Translations under genes and position numbers: made by a program
Notes under the pieces: model-generated
Database searches by the model: none
What the model was told of the DNA's origin: nothing
The model's input: the letters and a program-made list of their open reading frames with translations, nothing else
Assembly (NCBI RefSeq): GCF_000819685.1
Contig: NZ_CDBR01000107.1
Span: forward strand, 1-64,000
DNA length: 64,000 bases
Origin: Aeromonas allosaccharophila
Lineage (GTDB): Bacteria > Pseudomonadota > Gammaproteobacteria > Enterobacterales > Aeromonadaceae
Direction: 5' to 3'
In this document: positions 10,112-16,710 of the stretch, one piece after another
Numbering within the stretch: position 1 is the stretch's first letter
Layout: every line of letters starts with the position of its first letter

Positions 10112-11370
10112 TGGACCCTCGTCGTATGAACGTGTTGTTGTTGCAGGGGCCACTTGGCCCCTTTTATCAAACCTTGAGCCAGCATCTGGTTCGGGCTGGC
10201 CATCAGGTGGTGAAGATCAATTTCAACGGTGGTGACGAGTGCTGGCCCTGTGCCGGGATCTCTATCAGTTATCACGGCGAGCCAGATGGCTGGAATACGT
10301 TTCTGCGACGGATGTTGAAGGAATATTCAATCAATACAGTGCTTTGTTACGGCGATTGTCGTTATTACCACAAGGTGGCGAGCCAGGTGTGTGAGCTCAA
10401 GGGATTGTCATTCTGGGCATTGGAGGAGGGGTATCTGCGTCCCGATTTTGTGACCCTTGAGCCGGGCGGCGTCAATGCGTTCAGCCCCTGGTATGAAGAG
10501 CGCGCCAGATTGCCGCGAGTAGACTGGCCCGCCGAGTTTATTGCACCTCTCAAGGTGGGCAAGACGTTTGCCGCCAGAGCCTGGTATGCCAGCCGCTATC
10601 ACATCAACAAAGCAATCAAGCAGTCACGTTATCCCCATTTTGTCGATCACCGCCCCTGGACGCTCTGGCAGGAGGCGAGGGGGTGGCTGAGAAGTGGGTG
10701 GATCAAATATGGTCATCGGCATCGCGATCGAGCACTACTCCATCGCTTCAAGGAACATGCCGGGCAACTCTTCTTGGTGCCGCTGCAGGTGAGTGAAGAT
10801 TTTCAAATAAGAGAGCACTCCGAGTTTGGTGACCTGGAGGAGATGATCTCGGAGGTGGTCAGTTCGTTTGCCCGCCACGCCAATCCGGATGATGTGCTGC
10901 TATTCAAACATCACCCAATGGACCGGGGGTATGTCAGCTACCGTGACTGTATCGATCGACTCATCGCCGAGCATGGTTTGGCGGGGCGGATCTTTTATGG
11001 TTATGAATGGCCGCTTCCGGCCCTTTACCCACTGCTCAAGGGGGTGATCACCATCAATAGCACGGTTGGGCTGTCAGCCCTGTTGCATCAGGTACCTACC
11101 ATCTGCCTTGGCCGTGCGATCTATGACATTAAGGGGTTGACCACCACAGGTCCGCTTTCCTCTTTCTGGCAACATCAGAGCCCGGTTTGTGAAGCGACCT
11201 TTCAGCGAGCCAGAAATTCCCTGCTGCACCTCACCCAGCTTAATGCCAGCTTCTATCGCCATCTTGATACGGGGGCTGAGGCGGTGCTCGCAAGGATGCG
11301 GCTTGCCGAAACGGCGGTCACTCATGAACCTGCGTTGCACAGAGAGCCAACTCGTTCACGTGGAGCATAG
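10111..11370 (+). CDS. kpsS: capsule linker beta-Kdo transferase that starts the linker
   Basis: KpsS adds the first Kdo to the lipid anchor, after which KpsC extends it. The N-terminus has VLLLQGPLGPFYQ, VKINFNGGDECWP, CYGDCRYYHK, ALEEGYLRPDFVTLEPGGVNA, and later VPLQVSEDFQI, FKHHPMDRGY and TVGLSALLHQVPTICLG, all typical of KpsS. Length (419) fits the family. The start overlaps the kpsC stop. An alternative ATG at 10126 would give MNVLLLQGP and cannot be excluded. The export genes (kpsMTED-type) are not in this window. Confidence 0.95.
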   Translation: MDPRRMNVLLLQGPLGPFYQTLSQHLVRAGHQVVKINFNGGDECWPCAGISISYHGEPDGWNTFLRRMLKEYSINTVLCYGDCRYYHKVASQVCELKGLSFWALEEGYLRPDFVTLEPGGVNAFSPWYEERARLPRVDWPAEFIAPLKVGKTFAARAWYASRYHINKAIKQSRYPHFVDHRPWTLWQEARGWLRSGWIKYGHRHRDRALLHRFKEHAGQLFLVPLQVSEDFQIREHSEFGDLEEMISEVVSSFARHANPDDVLLFKHHPMDRGYVSYRDCIDRLIAEHGLAGRIFYGYEWPLPALYPLLKGVITINSTVGLSALLHQVPTICLGRAIYDIKGLTTTGPLSSFWQHQSPVCEATFQRARNSLLHLTQLNASFYRHLDTGAEAVLARMRLAETAVTHEPALHREPTRSRGA

Positions 11371-11483
11371 ATAAGCAGGGAAATTGATCACCAGAGCCAT
11401 TCGCCCATAGGGACTCCGATATTTTCAACCCACGAATTTCATTCTCTTTCGTAAAAAAATAAATAACCATCAAGGATGCTGAT

Positions 11484-11987
11484 ATGAAAACTAAGCCATA
11501 TATGTTGGCCATTCCGCTATTGTGCTTGCCTGTTGTTTCGCGTGCCGCGGATGATTTTTCAATTTTAATTCATGGAGCCGCAATTCATAGTGATTGCACC
11601 AAAGGAAAGGGAAAGAAAAGCAAGAGTTGTGAGTTTAATAATTTCAATCCGGGATTAGGGTTGGCCTGGGCTTTTGGGGGCGATAACGACACTGGCAAGC
11701 TGGCGGTGCGCGGAGGGGCATATAAGGACTCTTTCAGCGAGACGGCTTTATACGGTGCGCTCTCATATCGCAAGGAGTGGTATTTTACCGAGCATGCCTT
11801 TGCTGGCCTGGGGTTTCAGGCCGGTTATCTCAATGGTTCTGGCCTGGATGGCTTTGCTGCCTTGCCGATGGTGACGCTGGGCTACAAGTCAGTGGCGTTG
11901 GAAGTGGGATATGCGCCAAAGATCGATTTTGCATTGGGTAGCAAGCATGTTGCCGTGACGACATTCTCTTTACGCTGGAACTTGTAA
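11484..11987 (+). CDS. small exported, probable outer-membrane beta-barrel protein
   Basis: A signal peptide is clear (MKTKPYMLAIPLLCLPVVSRA, cleavage near residue 21). The mature part has alternating glycine and aromatic strands such as PGLGLAWAFGG, ALYGALSYRKEWYF, AGLGFQAGYLNGSG and ALEVGYAP, and ends in a strand FSLRWNL as in small outer-membrane barrels. A lysine-serine-cysteine loop (about residues 39-52) could be disulphide-closed. The ribosome site AAGGA lies eight bases before the ATG. No named family is recognised. It stands alone between kpsS and a tRNA remnant, with a more AT-rich start than kpsS, and may belong to an inserted segment. Confidence 0.75.
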   Translation: MKTKPYMLAIPLLCLPVVSRAADDFSILIHGAAIHSDCTKGKGKKSKSCEFNNFNPGLGLAWAFGGDNDTGKLAVRGGAYKDSFSETALYGALSYRKEWYFTEHAFAGLGFQAGYLNGSGLDGFAALPMVTLGYKSVALEVGYAPKIDFALGSKHVAVTTFSLRWNL

Positions 11988-12236
11988 CTATAAGGGGTTA
12001 TTAATGCATATATTATTTATTGGCATTCAATTCTGACGTGCTAATGATTTTTAATAAATTCAAACTATATGCTGATATATTCATGGGTGTATTTTGACAA
12101 AATCAGTCAATTTGAATTTTGAACTTATCTGCTCTCATGCAACATAGATATTTTTATGCGCAAAGGGGGCTCAAAAGGCGCTCTGTGCGGTTGATGGGGG
12201 CCACAACGCAGTTAATTTTTGTCACGATCTATGCGG

Positions 12237-12264
12237 TTGACATTTCATTATTTTTCTTTATAAA
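12237..12264 (+). promoter_or_regulatory. sigma70-like promoter upstream of the tRNA-Ser fragment
   Basis: TTGACA at 12237-12242 and TATAAA at 12259-12264 are separated by 16 bases. Transcription would start near 12271, run through the tRNA fragment and stop at the terminator ending at 12440, giving an RNA of roughly 170 nt with no evident ORF. It may be a small RNA or the left-over promoter of a disrupted gene. Confidence 0.45.
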
Positions 12265-12371
12265 GGTATGATAGACATCATAGCAATGACCTGAGACAAT
12301 CTTGCTGCTTTTGTAGCTATAGAGAATTGCGTAAGCTATTGAGTTTGAAGGTTATATTTGTGCTGCAACAT

Positions 12372-12407
12372 GTGAGAGCGAGGGTTCGAATCCCTCCCTC
12401 ACCGCCA
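12372..12407 (+). other. tRNA-Ser 3' fragment (T-arm, acceptor strand, CCA)
   Basis: The T-arm (GAGGG, TTCGAAT, CCCTC at 12380-12396), the acceptor strand CCTCACC, discriminator G and encoded CCA at 12405-12407 match the 3' end of bacterial tRNA-Ser. The D-arm, anticodon arm and 5' acceptor half are missing, so it is not a working tRNA gene. Such 3' ends are typical attachment sites of tyrosine-recombinase islands. The five bases GTGAG at 12372-12376 can pair with CTCAC at 12398-12402, so the fragment can still fold as an acceptor/T-arm minihelix. No integrase is present in the window. Confidence 0.8.
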
Positions 12408-12412
12408 AATTA

Positions 12413-12440
12413 AAAAAACCGACCTCAGGGTCGGTTTTTT
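12413..12440 (+). terminator. terminator behind the tRNA-Ser fragment
   Basis: The stem CCGACC / GGTCGG with loop TCAG is flanked by an A-run and a T-run, so it can work in both directions. Its position six bases after the CCA is what is expected of the original tRNA gene's own terminator. Confidence 0.85.
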
Positions 12441-12735
12441 GCTTTCCAGCAAATGCAAACACCTATGCCGACAAGGGAGCACAAGCCACGCAGTGGCGGA
12501 TCATCCACGCTCTCACCACCCCGGTTTGCAAAGCCCTGATGGCAACATCAGGACTGTTCGTATTTCCAGCTCACGTCCCCCTATCCTGCTCTTGTGATTG
12601 CCCAACCCGACAAACGATCCCCCTGTCACGGCGCAGTGCAACAAGGTGATTGCAAGGCCATCTCATTAGCGCAACACACCTCCCCTTGCGAATGTTACTC
12701 AGCGCCCATTAATTGCTCAGCGATTGGATATCATT

Positions 12736-12765
12736 TTGAAAAACTGATACTTAAGTAGCTACACT
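12736..12765 (+). promoter_or_regulatory. sigma70-like promoter for the stator pair
   Basis: TTGAAA at 12736-12741 and TACACT at 12760-12765 with 18 bases between them lie 32 bases before the motA-type start codon. This suggests housekeeping rather than flagellar sigma-54 or sigma-28 control. Confidence 0.4.
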
Positions 12766-12797
12766 AGCCATTATCAACATGCAGGGACGTGTAAAAA

Positions 12798-13556
12798 ATG
12801 AGTTTGATTGGCTTGGTACTGGCGTTGATCGCCATCCTTGGCGGCAACATGATCGAGGGTGGTCACCCCAGTGCACTGCTCGATCTGCCCGCATTCCTTA
12901 TCGTAATCGGCGGCACCATAGGTGCTGCGCTGACCCAGTTTCCTTTCTCCGTCGTCGGCAGCACCTTGAAGCGCTTCAAATGGCTGCTCTCCCCCCTCAA
13001 ACTCGACATGCAGGAACAGGCCCAGTTGCTGGAGACCCTGGCAGGCAACGCCCGCCGCAGCGGTATGCTGGCGCTGGAAGGGATGATCGAGGAGATCAAG
13101 GATCCCTTCCTGAAGAAAGGGGTGCAGATGATGGTCGATGGCTACGAGAAGAACAAAATCCACGAGGTGCTGGAGAACGAGATCGAATTTGAACAGGAAG
13201 ATCTCGAACAAACGGTCAAATTCTATGAAGCCATGGGGGGCTACTGCCCAACCATGGGGATCGTCGGCGCGGTATTTGGCCTGATCCACGCCATGGGTCT
13301 GCTGGATGCCCCAGACAAGCTGGGTGGCGCCATCGCGGTGGCCTTTATCGCCACCATCTACGGGGTATCCGCCGCCAACCTGATCTTCTTGCCGTTCGGC
13401 AACCGCTACAAGGGGTTTGCCCACCAGATCCGCCACTACAAGGAGATGACCCTGACCGGCATTCTCTGCATCGTGGATGGCGAGTCCCAAGCGCGCCTGC
13501 AAGTTACCCTCGAACCTTATCTGGGAGGCCATGGTGGCCAAAAAGAAAAAAGCTGA
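12798..13556 (+). CDS. motA: flagellar motor stator protein, MotA/PomA type
   Basis: This is an inner-membrane stator subunit that conducts ions and turns the flagellar rotor. Four hydrophobic segments are visible: residues 2-18, 28-48, about 145-170 and 180-205. The conserved proline of the third is in GGYCPTMGIVGAVFG. The cytoplasmic loop with charged rotor-contact residues lies between segments 2 and 3 (EGMIEEIKDPFLKKG). The start MSLIGLVLALIAILGGN resembles the MotC branch of Pseudomonas more than the lateral-flagella stator. Aeromonas is known to carry more than one polar stator (PomAB and PomA2B2), and this could be the second set. Ion specificity cannot be read here. The 3' end overlaps the next gene by 26 bases. 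Confidence 0.93.
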   Translation: MSLIGLVLALIAILGGNMIEGGHPSALLDLPAFLIVIGGTIGAALTQFPFSVVGSTLKRFKWLLSPLKLDMQEQAQLLETLAGNARRSGMLALEGMIEEIKDPFLKKGVQMMVDGYEKNKIHEVLENEIEFEQEDLEQTVKFYEAMGGYCPTMGIVGAVFGLIHAMGLLDAPDKLGGAIAVAFIATIYGVSAANLIFLPFGNRYKGFAHQIRHYKEMTLTGILCIVDGESQARLQVTLEPYLGGHGGQKEKS

Positions 13557-14409
13557 AGCGCCGGAGAACCACGAACGCTGGCTGGTCTCCTATGCCGACT
13601 TCATGACCCTGCTGTTCGCCCTGTTTGTGGTGCTCTACTCCTTTGCCATGGCCAAGCAGTCCGAAACGCGGGTGCTTATCCAGGGCTTTATCGAGTCACT
13701 GGGTAAAATCGGCCTCATCTCCCCGCCTGCCGGCTCACCCGTGATGCAGGGCGGTACCGGCATTCTTGAACCGGAATCGAAGACCACCCCCAGCAGCTCG
13801 GAAAAAGAGACCCTGCTGGATAAAGAGGCGCAACCCGCAGCATCGGACCCCTTCAACGAGACCATAGGTGCCTCGGAAAAACCGAGCGCCACCGAAGCCT
13901 GGCCCCACAAGACCAAGGAGCAGGAGTGGGTGCAGGTGACCAAGCAGAAGCTGGAACAGCAGCTCAAGGCCCAGATTGAATCGAAGGATCTGGAGGTCGA
14001 GCAGCTTGGCAGTCAGCTGGTGATCCGCATCGGCGAGAAGGCGCTGTTCCCCTCCGATTCGGCGTTCCTGCAACCCCAGTTCGTCCCGTTGGTCCACAAG
14101 ATCTCCGGCATTTTGTCCAATATTCCGGGGCAGGTGGTGGTCACCGGTCATACCGACAACTCCCAGGCGCCGGTGGAGCTCTATCGCAATAACTGGGAGC
14201 TCTCGGTGCTGCGGGCCTCCTCCATCGTGCAGACCATGCTGGCAAACCCCCAGCTGGATGCCAGACGGGTCATTGCCCAGGGTGTTGCCGACACCCAGCC
14301 CCGTTTCGCCAATGACACTCCTGAACATCGCCAGGCGAACCGCCGGGTCGATATCACCCTCTCCCAAGGCAAGGCAGCAGAAGAGTCGCTGCAACTGCTC
14401 AAGCCCTAA
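13531..14409 (+). CDS. motB: flagellar motor stator protein, MotB/PomB type
   Basis: This is the partner subunit that anchors the stator to peptidoglycan. A lysine-rich N-tail leads into one membrane helix with the channel aspartate in VSYADFMTLLFALF (Asp23). A proline/serine-rich linker follows, then an OmpA-like domain with VVTGHTDNSQ and RRVDITLSQ. ATG 13531 is chosen because GGGAGG lies just before it and the MotB N-terminus starts cleanly there. An upstream in-frame ATG at 13477 would add 18 atypical residues. The gene overlaps motA. The two form an isolated stator operon with no other flagellar genes nearby. Confidence 0.93.
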   Translation: MVAKKKKAEAPENHERWLVSYADFMTLLFALFVVLYSFAMAKQSETRVLIQGFIESLGKIGLISPPAGSPVMQGGTGILEPESKTTPSSSEKETLLDKEAQPAASDPFNETIGASEKPSATEAWPHKTKEQEWVQVTKQKLEQQLKAQIESKDLEVEQLGSQLVIRIGEKALFPSDSAFLQPQFVPLVHKISGILSNIPGQVVVTGHTDNSQAPVELYRNNWELSVLRASSIVQTMLANPQLDARRVIAQGVADTQPRFANDTPEHRQANRRVDITLSQGKAAEESLQLLKP

Positions 14410-14417
14410 CCACCCCG

Positions 14418-14445
14418 CTCCCGCCTCGCGCGGGAGTCTCTTTTT
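14418..14445 (+). terminator. terminator of the stator operon
   Basis: The stem CTCCCGC / GCGGGAG with a five-base loop at 14418-14436 is followed by TCTC and five Ts. It separates the stator genes from the Fur-type region. Confidence 0.8.
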
Positions 14446-14488
14446 AAAAACAAATAACTCAGTAATATCAACACCATAAGATCTTAAT

Positions 14489-14507
14489 GATAATGATTGC
14501 CATTTAT
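14489..14507 (+). promoter_or_regulatory. Fur-box-like operator 1
   Basis: The 19 bases match the classic Fur consensus at 13 positions by eye, with the left half GATAATGAT perfect. It sits 65 bases before the TonB receptor start, where a repressor would block the promoter. Iron control is inferred. Confidence 0.6.
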
Positions 14508-14555
14508 TGTCAAGTGGTCAGGCCTCTGCAATAATGCCGCCCCCCAGGCTTAAAT

Positions 14556-14574
14556 AAAAACAATTATCATTATG
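14556..14574 (+). promoter_or_regulatory. Fur-box-like operator 2, covering the start codon
   Basis: The 19 bases match the Fur consensus at 13 positions by eye, chiefly the right half ATTATCATTAT. It runs into the ATG of the TonB receptor at 14572. With operator 1 it would allow cooperative repression when iron is plentiful. Confidence 0.5.
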
Positions 14575-16710
14575 AACAAACTGCTTCAGGCATGGCCGGC
14601 ACTCCTGTGTGCCTCGGCTGGCGCGGCCAATCTTCCCCCTGTGGAGAAGGCGCGCAGCGACGACACCATCATTGTCACCGGGCAACGGGTACAACAGAAA
14701 CTCTCCGATGTCTCCGGCTCCATCACCGTCATCACCCAGGAAGAGCTGGACCGTCAGGTCGCCAGCGAGCTGACCCATGTGTTTCGCAAGATCCCCGGTG
14801 TCTCAGTCACCGGCTCTGCCGGGCGACCGCAAAACATCAGCGTGCGCGGCATCGGGGGCAACCGCATCCTGCTGATCAAGGATGGGGTGCGCGTCAGCGA
14901 CGGCTTTGGCGCCGACAACATCAATGACAAGGTGGGGCGCTTCAACTTCGACCTTGATGACATCAAGCAGATTGAGGTGGCCAAGGGGGCCGGTTCCTCC
15001 CTGCATGGCTCGGATGCCATCGGCGGCACCGTGGTGATGAATACCAAGCAGCCGGAAGATTATCTGCAACAGCAGGATAGCTATCTGGCGGCCAAGACCC
15101 TCTACGGTGGCGACAGCAACAAGAAGAAACTCAGCATGACCGGCGCGGTGCGGGCGCTGGAGAGCGAACATCTGTTGCGCCTCTCCGGCTGGCGCGGTAA
15201 CGAAACCGCCAACTTTGAGGAGAGCCGCATTCCGGCAGATCTGGATGGCATGAGTGCCTCCACCAGCAGCCGCCTCCCCCTCAATGCCCATCACGCCCTG
15301 CGACTGGAGCTGGACTACTACGAGGATCACGCCAAACGCCTGATGGGCCCCAAAGCGGTGCCCCAACCCGATGGCAGCTGGAATGTGGTCGGCTTTCAGG
15401 AAAACAGTGATCAACGTACTCAGGGGGGTAAGTTCAGCTGGGAAGCCAACGATCTGGGCGTGGTCGATACCCTCAACTGGAGCCTGTTTGGCAATCAGTC
15501 CCGCAACGAGGCCAACCAGCGCCAGCTGCTGCGCAACGATGCCCTGAGCGGCTATCCCAGATATCGCAGCCAGCGCACCCTCTCCACGTTCGAGGAGCTG
15601 CGCCTTGGCAGCGAGCTGGAGCTGCAGAGCAAGCTGAGCACCGGCGCGCTGGATCACACCTTCAGCTACGGTGTGGAAGTGGAGCAGGCCAACCACGAGC
15701 GGCCGGTCAGCAATCTGACCCTGGAAGATGGCATCACCACCCAGGGACAGAAAGCCCCCTTCAGCAAGGCCGAGACCCGCCGCGATGGCATCTGGCTGAG
15801 CGATGTGATCGATCTGGGCAGCTGGCAGTTTACCCCGACCCTGCGCTTTGACCGCCAGCGCCTGCGCGCACCGGACAGTAATCTGGCCGAGAACCACAGC
15901 GACCACATCTCCCCCAGTCTGGCGGCCAGTTACCGCTTCAACGAGACATGGCGCAGCTGGCTCAGCTATGCCAACGGCTTCCGCGCCCCCGCTTACGATC
16001 AGGTTTACGGCAACATTCCCCACTACTTTGCCATGCCGCCGTTCGAGATCATTGCCAACCCCAACCTCAAGGAGGAGACCAGCCACAGTCTGGAGTGGGG
16101 AGTGAATGGCCAAAGTGACAACTGGAGCGTCAAACCAGCCGTTTTCTACAACCGCTACTACAACTTCATCGACTGGCGCCAGACCGGTTTCCGCCTCGAT
16201 GACGGGGTCTTCCTGCGCCAGTATCGCAACGTCGCCAAAGCAGAAACCTGGGGCGCCGAGCTGGCCGCCAGCCTCTGGCTGAGCGACGAGTGGGAGCTTT
16301 CGACCAATCTGGCCTGGATGGATGGCAAGGATCACCGCGGCGAGCCGCTGCGCACCCAGACACCGCTGGAAGGCAACACCACCCTGCGCTGGCAACAGCT
16401 CGACTGGGGGGTTGAGCTCAGTGGCAACTATGCCGCCGCCATGACCAAGGTGCCCCAGTGCGCCAGCGCACAGACTGGCTACAGCGGCGCCTGCCAGAGC
16501 AGCGCGGGCTGGTTCAGCCTGGATCTCACCGGCGACTGGCAGATCACCGACGCGCTCAAGGTCAATGCCACCATCGGCAACCTGCTCGATACCCGCTACG
16601 TCCGCTATCAGGATGTGGCCGGACTCCCGGCTGGCAGCGACACCTCCCTCTACAGCCAGAGCGGCCGCTACCTGTCCGCCAGCCTCAGCTACCGTTTCGT
16701 GGGGATGTGA
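14572..16710 (+). CDS. TonB-dependent outer-membrane haem/haemoglobin-type receptor
   Basis: This is a 712-residue outer-membrane transporter. A signal peptide (about residues 1-18) is followed by a TonB box DTIIVTG (31-37), a plug domain (VFRKIPGVSVTG, ISVRGIGGNRILLIKDGVR, GAGSSLHGSDAIGGTV) and a long beta-barrel ending in LSYRFVGM. The barrel carries FRAPAYDQVYG near residue 470 and NPNLKEETS near 495. These FRAP and NPNL boxes are typical of haem and haemoglobin receptors. Two Fur-like boxes lie at its 5' end. The stop overlaps the start of the peptidase gene (TGATG), so uptake and proteolysis appear coupled. Ligand assignment to haem is inference from the motifs. A siderophore or other metal complex remains possible. 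Confidence 0.92.
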   Translation: MNKLLQAWPALLCASAGAANLPPVEKARSDDTIIVTGQRVQQKLSDVSGSITVITQEELDRQVASELTHVFRKIPGVSVTGSAGRPQNISVRGIGGNRILLIKDGVRVSDGFGADNINDKVGRFNFDLDDIKQIEVAKGAGSSLHGSDAIGGTVVMNTKQPEDYLQQQDSYLAAKTLYGGDSNKKKLSMTGAVRALESEHLLRLSGWRGNETANFEESRIPADLDGMSASTSSRLPLNAHHALRLELDYYEDHAKRLMGPKAVPQPDGSWNVVGFQENSDQRTQGGKFSWEANDLGVVDTLNWSLFGNQSRNEANQRQLLRNDALSGYPRYRSQRTLSTFEELRLGSELELQSKLSTGALDHTFSYGVEVEQANHERPVSNLTLEDGITTQGQKAPFSKAETRRDGIWLSDVIDLGSWQFTPTLRFDRQRLRAPDSNLAENHSDHISPSLAASYRFNETWRSWLSYANGFRAPAYDQVYGNIPHYFAMPPFEIIANPNLKEETSHSLEWGVNGQSDNWSVKPAVFYNRYYNFIDWRQTGFRLDDGVFLRQYRNVAKAETWGAELAASLWLSDEWELSTNLAWMDGKDHRGEPLRTQTPLEGNTTLRWQQLDWGVELSGNYAAAMTKVPQCASAQTGYSGACQSSAGWFSLDLTGDWQITDALKVNATIGNLLDTRYVRYQDVAGLPAGSDTSLYSQSGRYLSASLSYRFVGM

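Larger units (their letters stand above)
11988..12735. other. mostly non-coding stretch beside a tRNA-Ser remnant
   Basis: No convincing gene is seen on either strand. The left part (to about 12370) is AT-rich, unlike kpsS. It contains a strong promoter-like pair and leads into the tRNA-Ser 3' fragment and terminator. The right part (12441-12735) is GC-normal and holds short hairpins (12485-12497; 12535-12552 with a GCAA loop) of unknown meaning. The composition change across the tRNA fragment suggests a recombination boundary. Confidence 0.55.

Noticed and set aside
12485..12552. Small hairpins (GCCAC/GTGGC; CCTGATG/CATCAGG)
   Set aside because: They have short stems without T-runs, repeats or nearby genes. 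Treated as chance until shown to be conserved.
16458..16709. 84-codon in-frame upstream extension of the S9A peptidase
   Set aside because: It lies inside the receptor gene. The signal peptide begins at the ATG at 16710.
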